This document shows, piece after piece, positions 32,540 through 41,818 of a DNA stretch of 45,372 nt. The notes beneath the pieces are model-generated. The model was not told the origin of the DNA and made no database searches. It was given only the letters and a program-made list of their open reading frames with translations. Numbering within the stretch: position 1 is the stretch's first letter; each line of letters begins with the position of its first letter. Source of the DNA: Cryobacterium sp. (GTDB taxonomy: Bacteria > Actinomycetota > Actinomycetes > Actinomycetales > Microbacteriaceae); NCBI RefSeq assembly GCF_025463825.1, contig NZ_JAODBG010000130.1:1-45372 (forward strand). Direction: 5' to 3'. A program made the translations under genes and the position numbers.

Positions 32540-32547
32540 GGGAGTTT

Positions 32548-33729
32548 TTATGCTGCGAGGAGCAGCTGGTTAAGCCGGTTGGCTGGTGTTTGGAGGTTGA
32601 GGGTGGGGCGTGGCCGGCGGTTGAGCTTCGCGGCAACCCGGCGGAGATCGTCGGGGGTGTGAATGGAGAGGTCGGAGCCTTTCTCGAACCAGAACCGGAG
32701 CAACCTGTTCGTGTTCTCGTTGGTGCCGCGCTGCCAGGGCGAGTGTGGGTCGCAGAAGTAGAGCGTCGTATGCAGCTCGGTTTGGATCTTGGCGTACTCG
32801 GCCAGCTCCGTGCCGCGGTCCCAGGTGACGCTCCGGCGGAGGTGGTCGGGCAGCTTGCCCATCTCGCTGATCATCGCGGCAGCGACGGTGTCTGCGGTGT
32901 GGTTCTCGGGCAGGTGCAGCAAGATCGTGAACCGGGTCATGCGTTCCACGAGGGTGCCGATCGCAGTCCCATCACAGCCGATGATGAGATCGCCTTCCCA
33001 GTGACCGGGGATCGCTCGGTCTGTGATCTCGGCCGGCCGGTCACTGATCTTGAACGCATCCTTGTAAGGGCTGCTCGACTTCCGGTCAGCGGTGTGAGGA
33101 ACGCGTTTCTTTCGCTTCGTGGAGAGCTTCTCGGCGAGGTCTTTCCGCAGATTTCCGCGGGCTTGAACGTAGAGGGCTTGATAAATAGTCTCGTGGCTCA
33201 CCTGCATAGTCTGGTCACCCGAGAAGGTGACCGCCAGCATTGACGAGATCAACTTCGGGCTCCACCCATCATCCATCCAAACCTCGATTGCCGTGCAGAG
33301 CGCCTCGTTCTCGACCAGCTTCAACGGCTTCGGCCGACGACGCGCCTGATGCGCTCGCGCGTGCGCGACCGACGCATAGTAGACACCGTCCCGACTGCGG
33401 TTGCGGTTCACCTCCCGCCAAACCACGGACTTGTGACGGCCGATCGCCTCACCGATCTCGGCGTAGCTCAGCCCGCTCCGACGGCCCATCTGAATCATGC
33501 CCCGTTCCGCCTCATTGAGCGCCCGGCCTGGCCCGTCCGGCGACGGCGCCGGGTCAGCCAGCCCACCCACTTGGCCCAGGTTCACAGTCATCTGACCAGA
33601 CTGAGCCCACCAGTAGGCCCCGCTCCTATTCGACGCGCCCACAGATTTCGCGGCACGTTGAACCGGCATCCCGGCGCACACCAGATCAACGAATTCAGTC
33701 CGGGTATTCGGGGGAAACACTTTGACCAT
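32548..33729 (-). CDS. IS30-family transposase
   Basis: 393-residue DDE transposase. The N-terminal HTH region includes the IS30 signature RALNEAERGMIQMGRRSGLS, with IGEAIGRHKSVVWREVNRN (about 91-109). The catalytic core has Asp247 (GHWEGDLI), Asp304 (TWDRGTELA) and Glu338 (PWQRGTNENTN), all present. The length is usual for the family (380-400). AGGAG stands about 7 bases before the ATG at 33729. It occupies nearly the entire element, and the ends are close to the gene (36-48 bp). Confidence 0.96.
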   Translation of the reverse strand: MVKVFPPNTRTEFVDLVCAGMPVQRAAKSVGASNRSGAYWWAQSGQMTVNLGQVGGLADPAPSPDGPGRALNEAERGMIQMGRRSGLSYAEIGEAIGRHKSVVWREVNRNRSRDGVYYASVAHARAHQARRRPKPLKLVENEALCTAIEVWMDDGWSPKLISSMLAVTFSGDQTMQVSHETIYQALYVQARGNLRKDLAEKLSTKRKKRVPHTADRKSSSPYKDAFKISDRPAEITDRAIPGHWEGDLIIGCDGTAIGTLVERMTRFTILLHLPENHTADTVAAAMISEMGKLPDHLRRSVTWDRGTELAEYAKIQTELHTTLYFCDPHSPWQRGTNENTNRLLRFWFEKGSDLSIHTPDDLRRVAAKLNRRPRPTLNLQTPANRLNQLLLAA

Positions 33730-33749
33730 GAAACGCTCCTTGAATCAGA

Positions 33750-33777
33750 GCGTTGCTACGACCGTATGACTCTGCCC
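33750..33777. repeat. IS30 right terminal inverted repeat
   Basis: 28 bp beginning GCGTTGCT and ending ACTCTGCCC, the reverse complement of the left repeat at 23 of 28 positions. It lies upstream of the transposase start. Confidence 0.85.
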
Positions 33778-33810
33778 CGCAACGAAGGCGGGAAGTTTGC
33801 AAACGAGTGC
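33778..33810. repeat. Right half of palindrome family C copy 2
   Basis: CGCAACGAAGGCGGGAAG TTTGCAAACGAGTGC completes the palindrome begun at 32486. The TTTGCAAACGAGTGC end matches the element at 30074-30139. Confidence 0.85.
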
Positions 33811-33999
33811 CTCGGCGAGCGCCGCCGGGGAGTTTACCTGCGCGAAACAGCAGGCTGACTTTCCCGAAATCTGGGCCACCTACTGTGAAATCCAACGGAC
33901 CTCCGCGGGCCATTTGCCACCTGACTGATCCAGTCGGCTGAACACTTCACCCGCTCGCTCTCCTCCTCTCAACCACTGAATTGCGCCTAGGAGGCCAGC
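33811..33999. promoter_or_regulatory. Upstream region of the catabolic operon
   Basis: 189 bp between the palindrome half and the first gene of the operon. It holds CTGATCCAGT (33925-33934), the same 10-mer as in the flavin-reductase upstream region, inside a small inverted repeat GACTG...CAGTC. TAGGAGG (33988-33994) is the Shine-Dalgarno site for the GTG at 34000. No -35/-10 pair is convincing. Confidence 0.45.
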
Positions 34000-34302
34000 G
34001 TGCACCAGACCGACCCTTGTCCCGCCGTAGCGGATGCGGCGGCTTCCGACCCCGCCGACCAGGGCGGGCTCGCCCGGCACTTCGCCACCACGGGCATCGA
34101 CAAGTTCTCCGCCGTCACCGTGCACGGCGACTACGACCGGGTGCCCGTCGTCACCGGCGCGCAGACGGCCATCCTCGGCCAGGTGCACGAACGCTGGATC
34201 GTGGGCGACCACCTCATGAACATCGTGCACGTGGACGACGTCATCCGCACCGAGCTGTCCCCGCTCGTCTACCAGAACCGCGAGTTCAGGAAGCTGGTCT
34301 GA
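34000..34302 (+). CDS. Conserved-looking 100-residue protein of unknown family, first gene of catabolic operon
   Basis: 100 residues from a GTG with TAGGAGG 6 bases upstream. The first 25 residues are acidic/Ala-rich; the compact part starts at RHFATTGIDKF and contains TVHGDYDRVPVVTG, GQVHERWIVGDHLMNIVHVDDV and PLVYQNREFRKLV. There are no signal peptide, membrane helix or cysteine ligands beyond one near the start. Five His and several Asp/Glu could bind a metal or substrate. The gene ends 3 bp before the ATPase start, so it is part of the operon. I do not recognise its family; a substrate-binding, accessory or regulatory role is possible. It deserves attention as the unknown part of this cluster. 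Confidence 0.7.
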   Translation: MHQTDPCPAVADAAASDPADQGGLARHFATTGIDKFSAVTVHGDYDRVPVVTGAQTAILGQVHERWIVGDHLMNIVHVDDVIRTELSPLVYQNREFRKLV

Positions 34303-34305
34303 CCC

Positions 34306-35180
<875 letters not shown>

Positions 35181-35184
<4 letters not shown>

Positions 35185-35969
35185 GCGTCCTCAAACGGCT
35201 GGGCTTCCTCCGCCCGGCCTACTGGCTGCCGCTCGCGGTGCTGCTAGTCGGTCTCGGCATCCTCTGGAGCGTCACCGCCAAGGACAGCCCCTACCTGCTG
35301 CCGCCGCTGGCCGCGGTCGGCGAGGCCCTCGCCGCCAACCCCGGCTTCTACCTCGCCAACGCCTGGGCCACCCTCGCGGTGGCGCTGGTGGGCCTGGCCA
35401 TCGGCTTCGTCGCCTCGTTCATCCTGGCGGTGCTGGTGTCCGAACTGCCTCTCGCCCGCCGGGCGATCATGCCCATCGCCGTGGTGCTCAGCGTCACCCC
35501 GCTCGTGGCCATCGCCCCGGCTCTGGTGGTCGCGTTCGGCTTCGGTCCGGAGCCCAAACTCATCGTCACCGCTCTGATCTGCTTCTTCCCGATCCTCATC
35601 AACGTGGCCACCGGCCTCCGCTCCGTGTCACCGGCGGTGCTGCAGGTCTTCACCACCCTGCACGCCTCCCGCCTCGAGATGCTCTGGCACGTGCGGATGC
35701 CCAGCGCCCTGCCCTACCTCTTCACCGCCCTGCGCGTGGTCTTCCCGCTCTCGATCATCGGCGCCGTCGTCGCGGAACTCTCCGCCCCCGGCGCCGCGGA
35801 CGGCCTGGGCACCGTGATCAGCGTGGCGTCGTCGAACAACCGCCTCGCGGTGGTCTACGCCGCCATCTTCTGCCTGGCGATCATGGGCTCAGTGCTGCTG
35901 CTCATCATCACCGCCATCGAGGACCGCGTGCTGCACTGGCACGAGTCCCGGCAGGGCGCCACGAGCTGA
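35181..35969 (+). CDS. ABC transporter permease (SsuC/TauC type)
   Basis: 262-residue permease with six predicted helices. The conserved cytoplasmic EAA-like loop appears as LQVFTTLHASRLEMLWHVRMP (about 155-175), contacting the ATPase; the region around 120-150 is the BPD_transp_1 core. The N-terminal helix starts at YWLPLAVLLVGLG. The GTG start overlaps the ATPase stop. The family handles small anions and zwitterions (sulfonates, nitrate, pyrimidines), consistent with a RutA/RutB-like pathway downstream. Confidence 0.93.
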
Positions 35970-36048
35970 CCCCCGATTTCTCCGCCGCGTCACCCGCACG
36001 ACCCCGCCCCACCCGTCCCCGCATCCCCCACCGCACCAGGAGACCGCT

Positions 36049-37149
36049 ATGCCCACCCGCCCCATCCACGCCGTGGCCGCTTTCGCCGTCCTCGGCCTCA
36101 CCCTCGGCCTCGCCGCCTGCAGTTCCCCCGTAGGCAGCGCCACCCCCTCCATCGATACCGCCGCAGCCGGCAGTGCCATCTCCGATGAGCGTTGCGCGCT
36201 CAACGAGGCCGCCGACACGATCAACTTCCTCACCGGGTACCAGTACCAGGCGTCGGTGTCGATCCTCAACATCATCGCCGCCGACGAGCTGGGCTACTTC
36301 GACGCCCTCTGCCTCGACGTCGACATCCAGCCCGGCACCGGCGACACCAGCCAGAACGCCCAGCTGCTCGCCGCAGGCACCGTCACCATCACCAGCGTCG
36401 ACGAGCAAAACCTCATCACCGCGCAGGACAACGGTATCGACGTCACCGGAATCGCCACCTACTCCAACGTGGGCCTGGAGATCCTGATGACCGGCACCGA
36501 CGTGACCGACCTCAGCGAGCTGGACGGCACCATCCTCGGCCAGAAGGGCAACCTGCCGCCGGCCGTGGGCGCGATGCTCACCAACGCGGGCGCCGACCTC
36601 GCCTCGATCCAGCAGGTCGTCGTGGGTTACGACCCCACCATCCTGCCGCGCGGCCAGGTCGACTCGCTCACCGGCTTCATCTCCAACGAACCCAACCTGC
36701 TCGAAGCCGCCGGTGAAGACGTCACCGTCTGGCGCCCGTACGACTTCGGCGTCGCCGGGTCGCTGGGGAGCCTGGCCGTGAACAACGAGTTCGCCGCCGA
36801 CAACGCCACCGCCGTCGAGGACTTCCTGCGCGCCAGTCAGCACGCCTTCGACTACTGCGGCGAGAACGGCGAGGAATGTGTCGCCTTCGCGTCCGAGCTC
36901 TCCGGCGAGGGCTACGACGCCGAGCACAACCTCACGGTCTGGACCACCGAATACGACATCGTCACCGACAACCAGCCGGCGGATGCCCCGATCGGCCTGA
37001 TCGACTTCGCCAACGTCACCGCCGAGTCGGAGTTCCTCGTCGACAGCGCGCAGATCGCCGAAGCCCCGGCCGACCCCACCGCCTACTTCGACAACAGCTT
37101 CGTCGAGGCGATCTACGACGGCACCACGCTGATCTGGCCGGCGCCCTAA
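36049..37149 (+). CDS. ABC transporter substrate-binding lipoprotein (NMT1/THI5/SsuA-like)
   Basis: 366-residue exported lipoprotein. Lipobox LGLAAC predicts lipidation at Cys24. The mature protein follows the NMT1/SsuA/TauA plan: INFLTGYQYQASVSILNIIAADELGYF (two short segments near 60-85), the ligand-domain motif GTVTITSVDEQNLITAQDNG (about 110-130), LSELDGTILGQKGNLPPAVG (about 158-177), and a second lobe ending AYFDNSFVEAIYDG. AGGAG stands 8 bases before the ATG. It lies 79 bp after the permease; a strong palindrome at 37168-37214 follows, so its mRNA may be partly uncoupled from the oxygenase genes, giving high binding-protein output. Confidence 0.92.
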   Translation: MPTRPIHAVAAFAVLGLTLGLAACSSPVGSATPSIDTAAAGSAISDERCALNEAADTINFLTGYQYQASVSILNIIAADELGYFDALCLDVDIQPGTGDTSQNAQLLAAGTVTITSVDEQNLITAQDNGIDVTGIATYSNVGLEILMTGTDVTDLSELDGTILGQKGNLPPAVGAMLTNAGADLASIQQVVVGYDPTILPRGQVDSLTGFISNEPNLLEAAGEDVTVWRPYDFGVAGSLGSLAVNNEFAADNATAVEDFLRASQHAFDYCGENGEECVAFASELSGEGYDAEHNLTVWTTEYDIVTDNQPADAPIGLIDFANVTAESEFLVDSAQIAEAPADPTAYFDNSFVEAIYDGTTLIWPAP

Positions 37150-37167
37150 CCGGTCGCCGCACCGAGT

Positions 37168-37214
37168 TGCGGACATCCGGCCTTCATTCGCAGCGCGAAG
37201 GCCCGATGTCCGCA
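37168..37214. repeat. Strong hairpin between binding-protein and oxygenase genes
   Basis: Arms TGCGGACATCCGGCCTTC and GAAGGCCCGATGTCCGCA pair at 17 of 18 positions with an 11-base loop; no U-tract. It could protect the upstream mRNA or terminate part of transcription, a common way to raise the level of binding proteins. Confidence 0.8.
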
Positions 37215-37304
37215 CCTCACCGGCTCAGCCCCGCACCCGCACCACGTCCGTCTCGGCCCTCGCCGTCTCCGTCGCAGCCTCCACAGCAGAGAAAGAGTTC
37301 CCCC

Positions 37305-38384
37305 ATGTCAGCACGCGAGTACGGCGTCTTCCTCCCCATCGGCAACGGCGGCTGGCTGGTGTCCACGACCGCGCCGCATCCCGACGGCAGCTACGAGTAC
37401 AACAAGACCACCGCGGTGCTCGCCGAACAGACCGGCCTCGACTTCGTGATGTCGATGGCCAAGTGGCGCGGCTTCGGCGGCTCCACCGACCACTGGGGCA
37501 ACACCCTCGAGTCGATGACCATGATGGCGGGCCTGGCCGAGGCCACCGAAAAGGTGAAGATCTGGGCCACCGTGCACGCCAACATCCACAACCCCGCCAT
37601 CGCCGCCAAGATGTTCGTCACCCTCGACCAGATCAGCAACGGCCGCGCCGGCATGAACATCGTCTCCGGCTCCTACGCCGACGAGTTCGAGCAGATGGGC
37701 CTGTGGGACGCCGGGATGTCCAAGGAGGCCCGCTACCGGATGGTGGAGGACTGGACCCGCGCCGTCACGCGGCTGTGGACCGAGGACTCCGTGACCATGC
37801 AGAGCGACACCTTCACCCTCACCGACTGCGTCTCCCGCCCGCACCCGCGCGTGCAGCCCACCCTGATCAGCGCCGGCCGGTCGCCGCGCGGCCGCACCTT
37901 CCAGGCCGAGCTCTGCGACGGCGCCTTCCTCTCCGGCGACACCATGGCCGAACTGCTCGAATCCTCCCGCGACGTACACGACCAGGCCGCCGCTCTCGGC
38001 CGTGCCGTCAAGACCTACGCCATGCTCACCGTCGTCATGGGCGACACGGATGCCGACGCCCAGAAGCGGGTCGACGTGATCGGCGAGGGACTGGACCGCG
38101 AAGCGCTCGCCAACATGCGGGTCTCCTGGGGCATGCCGCGCGACCGCGCCACCTCGTGGACGCAGTCCGCCTCCGGCGAAGACGCCTTCCAGACCCCGTA
38201 CGTGTTCGGCTCCCCCGACACCGTGCTGAACCACATCAACGCCGTCGTCGACGGCGCCGAACTCGACGGCCTGATGCTGGTCTTCCCCGATTACCACGTC
38301 GACCTGCCCGCGTTCGGCGAGGCCGTGCTGCCCACGCTCCGCGCCCAGGATGCCGCCCGCGAGGCCGGCCTGGTGCGTTCATGA
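37305..38384 (+). CDS. LLM-class flavin-dependent monooxygenase, RutA-like
   Basis: 359 residues closely patterned on RutA, the FMNH2-dependent pyrimidine monooxygenase that opens the uracil ring between N3 and C4 to a peroxy-acid/ureidoacrylate. Matching blocks: GVFLPIGNGGWLVSTTAP (about 5-22; RutA has GVFVPIGNNGWLIS), DFVMSMAKWRGFGGSTDHWG (about 46-65), LESMTMMAGLA, NGRAGMNIVSGSYADEFEQM (about 113-132) and GAELDGLMLVFPDYHVDLPAFGE near the C-terminus. The RutA VTGW is replaced by VSGS, and the central loop is shorter, so the substrate may differ from uracil. It is coupled by ATGA to the RutB-like gene. It must obtain reduced flavin from a separate reductase. Confidence 0.9.
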   Translation: MSAREYGVFLPIGNGGWLVSTTAPHPDGSYEYNKTTAVLAEQTGLDFVMSMAKWRGFGGSTDHWGNTLESMTMMAGLAEATEKVKIWATVHANIHNPAIAAKMFVTLDQISNGRAGMNIVSGSYADEFEQMGLWDAGMSKEARYRMVEDWTRAVTRLWTEDSVTMQSDTFTLTDCVSRPHPRVQPTLISAGRSPRGRTFQAELCDGAFLSGDTMAELLESSRDVHDQAAALGRAVKTYAMLTVVMGDTDADAQKRVDVIGEGLDREALANMRVSWGMPRDRATSWTQSASGEDAFQTPYVFGSPDTVLNHINAVVDGAELDGLMLVFPDYHVDLPAFGEAVLPTLRAQDAAREAGLVRS

Positions 38385-39064
38385 GCCCCGCCGGCCCCTT
38401 CCACGGCTTGGACAACCGCGCCGGGGCTCTGATCGTCGTCGACGTGCAGCGCTCCTTCGCCGACGTCGGCTACCTCAGCGGCTACGGCCTCGACACCGCT
38501 GCCGAGGAGGCTCTCGCTGCCGCCATCCGCACCACCGCGAGCCTGGTCGACACCGCCCGCGCCGCCGGCGTGCCCGTGGTGTGGGTCGAACTGGCCTCCG
38601 ACCCGAACAGACTGTGGGGCGCCAGCAATTGGCTGCGCGGCAAGGGCGTCGACGAGCCGATGGGCGACGACGAACCCTGTGTGATCGGCACCCCGGGCGC
38701 CGACTGGTACGGCGTGTCCCCGGCCGCCGGCGAGGTCCGGGTGCAGAAGCGCGCCTACAGCGGTTTCCAAGGCACCGACCTGCACGCCCGGCTGCAGGAG
38801 CTCGGCGTGGTCTGGGTGATCGTGGCCGGCCTCACCACCGAGTGCTGCATTGCCGCGACCGCCACCGACGCGTTCCAACTCGACTACCCGGTGCTCATCC
38901 CCAGCGACGCCACCGCCGCCTACGAGGTGCGGGTGCACGAGAACGCCCTCGAGATCCTCGCGCTCACCACGGCACACATCGTCTCGAGCGAGGAACTGGT
39001 CGGCTTCCTGCCCGCCGCCGCACCCGTCACAGCCGCCCCCACCGGCTCGGCGGTGTCGGCGTGA
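38381..39064 (+). CDS. Isochorismatase-family amidohydrolase, RutB-like
   Basis: 227 residues with the cysteine-hydrolase triad Asp21 (LIVVDVQRSF), Lys123 (VQKRAYSGF) and Cys156 (GLTTECCIAAT). RutB hydrolyses ureidoacrylate and has the same KpRYSGF-like segment; here it reads KRAYSGFQGTDL. Tandem Cys155-Cys156 is unusual; Cys156 aligns with the family nucleophile. The order monooxygenase-hydrolase equals the rutA-rutB order, suggesting hydrolysis of a ring-opened amide or ureido product. Overlaps both neighbours (ATGA before, GTGA after), so the three enzymes are tightly co-translated. Related enzymes such as N-carbamoylsarcosine amidase or nicotinamidase are alternatives. Confidence 0.88.
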   Translation: MSPAGPFHGLDNRAGALIVVDVQRSFADVGYLSGYGLDTAAEEALAAAIRTTASLVDTARAAGVPVVWVELASDPNRLWGASNWLRGKGVDEPMGDDEPCVIGTPGADWYGVSPAAGEVRVQKRAYSGFQGTDLHARLQELGVVWVIVAGLTTECCIAATATDAFQLDYPVLIPSDATAAYEVRVHENALEILALTTAHIVSSEELVGFLPAAAPVTAAPTGSAVSA

Positions 39065-40416
39065 CCGGCCCCGAACGTGACCCGCGCCACATGCACCTGG
39101 CCTTCGACCTCTCCTTCACCCACTCCGAGGGGCGCTGGGCCCGGCCCGGCTCCTGGACCGGTCGCACCTTCCCCGACGTGAAGATGTTCCAGGAGCTGGC
39201 GATCACCGCCGAGCGCGGCGGCATCGACATGCTCTTCTTCGGCGACGGCACCGGCCTGCCCGACACCTGGCGCGGCTCCCCCGACGCCGCCGTCGAGTGG
39301 GGCGTGCAGTGGCCCCGGCAGGACATGAGCCCGTTCATCGCCGCGATGAGCACCGTCACCGAGCACATCGGCTTCGGCCTGACCTACTCCTCCACCTTCA
39401 TGCATCCGTTCTATGTGGCCCGGCTACTCAACTCGCTCGACCACGTCACCGGCGGTCGCATCGCCTTCAACGTCGTCGCCTCGACACGGCGGGCGGATGC
39501 GGCCAACTACGGCTTCGACGAACTGCTCGAGCACGGCAAGCGCTACGAACGCATGGACGAGTTCATCTCCGTCTGCCAGCAGCTCTGGGACTCGGTGGAG
39601 GTCGACGCGATCGTGATGGACCGGCAGACCGGCCGGTTCGCCGACCCGAAAAAAGTGCACCAGATCGACCACCACGGCGACTTCTTCGACGTGCGCGGAC
39701 CCCTCACCAGCGTGCCCAGCCCGCAAGGCCACCCGGTGTTGGTGCAGGCCGGCAACTCGCCGCAGGGCATCGCGACCAGCGCCAAGTTCGCCGACCTGAT
39801 CTTCGGCATCGGCGGCAACCTCGCCGGGCAGCAGCGGCACCGTTCGCTGCTCGATGTGGAACTGGCCGCCAACGGCCGCAACCCCGCGGACGTCGGCATC
39901 CTCTGGGCCACCCAGCTGGTGATCGGCCGGAGCGTCGACGAGGCCACCGCCCGCAAGAAGGAGATGCTTCAATACTGGGGCGACGAGGCGGTGGGCGCGT
40001 ACCTGTCGTACAACTCCGGCCACGACTTCTCCACCGTCGGTGACACCATCGTGCTCGGCGAGCTGCAGGCCGAGATCGTGGCGGGCAACGCCTCACCGTC
40101 GGGGTTCGTCGGCCAGCTGGTGCAGAAGCTCGGCGCCGACCACGCGCTCTCCCGCACCGAGTTCTTCGAGCGCGGCTGGGAGCACGCGGTGGGCTACGAG
40201 CACACCCTCAGCGGCACCGCGGCGCAGCTCGCCGACCAGCTGGAGGAGAACTTCGAAGCCACCGGCTCGCGCGGCGGTTACATGGTGGGCAACCCCCTGA
40301 GCATGCCCGCGTCGTACACCGAGATCATCGAGCTGCTCGTGCCGGAGCTGCGCCGCCGCGGCGTGATGGGCCCGGCCTACCCGGGCTCGACGCTGCGCGA
40401 GAACCTCGCGTCGTGA
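39061..40416 (+). CDS. NtaA/SnaA/DszA-family FMNH2-dependent monooxygenase
   Basis: 451-residue luciferase-like monooxygenase of the NtaA/SnaA/DszA/SoxA group, which oxidises N- or S-containing xenobiotics and metabolites (nitrilotriacetate, EDTA, dibenzothiophene sulfone, pristinamycin II). Motifs: FFGDGTGLPDTWRGSPDA (about 59-76), STVTEHIGFGLTYSSTFMHP (about 99-118), RIAFNVVASTRRADAANYG (about 134-152), and GHPVLVQAGNSPQGIATSAKFADLIF (about 220-245), the flavin phosphate side. A C-terminal AYPGSTLRENL ending is typical. GTG overlaps the RutB-like stop. With the RutA-like enzyme it gives the operon two flavin monooxygenases, hence probably two oxygenation steps. Confidence 0.92.
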   Translation: MTGPERDPRHMHLAFDLSFTHSEGRWARPGSWTGRTFPDVKMFQELAITAERGGIDMLFFGDGTGLPDTWRGSPDAAVEWGVQWPRQDMSPFIAAMSTVTEHIGFGLTYSSTFMHPFYVARLLNSLDHVTGGRIAFNVVASTRRADAANYGFDELLEHGKRYERMDEFISVCQQLWDSVEVDAIVMDRQTGRFADPKKVHQIDHHGDFFDVRGPLTSVPSPQGHPVLVQAGNSPQGIATSAKFADLIFGIGGNLAGQQRHRSLLDVELAANGRNPADVGILWATQLVIGRSVDEATARKKEMLQYWGDEAVGAYLSYNSGHDFSTVGDTIVLGELQAEIVAGNASPSGFVGQLVQKLGADHALSRTEFFERGWEHAVGYEHTLSGTAAQLADQLEENFEATGSRGGYMVGNPLSMPASYTEIIELLVPELRRRGVMGPAYPGSTLRENLAS

Positions 40417-41639
40417 GCCGGCGGACGGGGCGGCTCCCGTCCCTCGGCGAACAGACCCTGCTGCTGTGCTGCCTGATCGGTGCCGCCCAGATGACCTGGG
40501 GCACCATCGTGCCGGCCCTGCCGCTCTACGTGGACCGGTTCGGCGCCACGGCGCTGGTGCTCGGGCCGATCATCGCCGCGTTCGGCTTCGGCCGGGTGCT
40601 CGCCAATATCCCGGCGGGCATCCTCCTGCGCTGGTGGAGGCCGCGCCCCTACCTGTGGGCGGTGAGCCTGCTCCTCGTGGTGGTGACCGGCCTCACCGGG
40701 CTCGCCCCTGACGCCGAGTCGCTGATCGCGGCCCGGGTGGCCGCCGGGGTGCTCGGCGGCGCCGCGATCACCATCGGCTTTGCGATCCTCGTCGCCGGCG
40801 CCCCACCCGCGCGCCGCGGCCGGGTGATGGCCACCGTCACGGCCGTGCAGATGTCCGCCGGCGCGATCGGCTCGTTCCTCGGCGGCCTAGTGCTCACCTG
40901 GTTCCCGCTCGAGGTGGTGTTCCTGGTCGCCAGCGTCCCTCTCGCGCTGGTGCTCGCCTGGGATGCCCTGCGCCCCGCCGCCTCCTACTGGCTGCCCCTC
41001 GGCCGGACCGCTACCCCGTCGTCGGCCGACCCCGCCGGCCCCACCATCTCTTCCCCGGCTCCGAGCGGCTCCGCCGGCCTCGGCCTCGGCGCGATCGTCA
41101 TCGCCCTCGCGCTGAGCTCGTTCGCCACCTTCTTCGCCCGGTTCGGCGGCGAGCAGGGCCTCGTCCCGGTGGCGGCCTACGCCGGGGGCCTCACCCCGCT
41201 CACCCTCGGGGTCGCCCTGGCCGCCTCCACCCTGCTCTCCCTTGCCGCCCTTCCGGTGGTGGGCGCCCTGATCGACCGGGGCTACCGGCTCGCGGTGCTC
41301 GTGCCGGGCGTACTCGCCTCCGCGGCCGCCCTGCTGATCTTCCCGGTGGCCGACGGCCCCTGGCTGTTCGCCCTCGCGATCGTGCTCTACGGGCTCGCCA
41401 CCAGCGTGGCCGGCATCGTGCCGACGGTGCTCATGAGCGAGGCCGTGCCCACCCGGCAGAGCGGCCTGGTGGTGGGCATCACCCGAACCGCCGGCGACAT
41501 CGGCGCCGTCGCCGGCCCGCTCGTGGCGCTGGCCGTGTACGACAGCGACGGCCTCTGGCCGGCGATCCTCGTGATCGTGGCCCTGCTCCTCCTGGCCAAC
41601 CTGTCCCTCGCCCGGCTGCTCCGCCGCCGCCCCAACTGA
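40413..41639 (+). CDS. MFS transporter, last gene of the catabolic operon
   Basis: 408-residue 12-helix MFS protein. GTG overlaps the oxygenase stop. Motif A-like sequences are weakly kept (GFGRVLANIPAGILLRWWRP after helix 2); LVAGAPPARRGRVMATVTAVQ follows helix 4 as in drug/sugar exporters of the MFS_1 type. A Pro/Ser/Ala-rich cytoplasmic loop near 200-225 separates the halves. It may export a toxic intermediate or provide a second uptake route beside the ABC system. Its stop is followed after 4 bp by palindrome 41644-41700, which marks the operon end. Confidence 0.88.
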   Translation: MSRRTGRLPSLGEQTLLLCCLIGAAQMTWGTIVPALPLYVDRFGATALVLGPIIAAFGFGRVLANIPAGILLRWWRPRPYLWAVSLLLVVVTGLTGLAPDAESLIAARVAAGVLGGAAITIGFAILVAGAPPARRGRVMATVTAVQMSAGAIGSFLGGLVLTWFPLEVVFLVASVPLALVLAWDALRPAASYWLPLGRTATPSSADPAGPTISSPAPSGSAGLGLGAIVIALALSSFATFFARFGGEQGLVPVAAYAGGLTPLTLGVALAASTLLSLAALPVVGALIDRGYRLAVLVPGVLASAAALLIFPVADGPWLFALAIVLYGLATSVAGIVPTVLMSEAVPTRQSGLVVGITRTAGDIGAVAGPLVALAVYDSDGLWPAILVIVALLLLANLSLARLLRRRPN

Positions 41640-41643
41640 ACGT

Positions 41644-41700
41644 TCATGTGCAAACTTCCCCCCTTCCTCCGCGCAACGAAGGGGGGAAGTGTGCAAATGA
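41644..41700. repeat. Palindrome family C copy 3, operon terminator candidate
   Basis: Arms TCATGTGCAAACTTCCC plus CCCTTC and their complement match at 21 of 23 positions with an 11-base loop. The left arm begins as in the IS-interrupted copy (TGTGCAAACTTCCC), and GCAACGAAGG in the loop side is also shared. It begins 4 bp after the MFS stop. Confidence 0.85.
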
Positions 41701-41736
41701 GCGGTCCAGGCTGCGCGGCGCGCGACATCCGCGGGG

Positions 41737-41753
41737 CTTCAGCTTGCCTTCAG
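41737..41753. promoter_or_regulatory. CTTCAG direct repeats upstream of the response regulator
   Basis: CTTCAG occurs at 41737-41742 and 41748-41753, 11 bp apart, about 66-82 bp before the regulator ATG. Tandem repeats one helical turn apart are typical OmpR/PhoB-family sites. The same pair stands before the PepSY gene, so autoregulation is likely. Confidence 0.6.
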
Positions 41754-41818
41754 CGGGGTCGGCCAGACTGGGGCGGGTGGCCGGATGGCCCGCCGACAGA
41801 CACGACGAGGGGGGCCGG

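Larger units (their letters stand above)
32511..33777. mobile_element. Complete IS30-family insertion sequence
   Basis: An element of about 1.27 kb with imperfect terminal inverted repeats: left 32512-32539 (GGGCAAAGTCAAGCGGT...AGCAACGC) and right 33750-33777 (reverse complement GGGCAGAGTCATACGGT...AGCAACGC), matching at 23 of 28 positions. It has one transposase gene and CGC on both sides (32508-32510 and 33778-33780), a plausible 3-bp target duplication. The host site is the loop of a palindrome. The reading frame and ends are intact, so it may be active. Confidence 0.9.

Noticed and set aside
32486..33810. Integrative element larger than the IS, including the catabolic operon as cargo
   Set aside because: The inverted repeats and CGC duplication bound only the 1.27-kb IS; no integrase, attachment-site repeat or second IS flanks the operon within the window.
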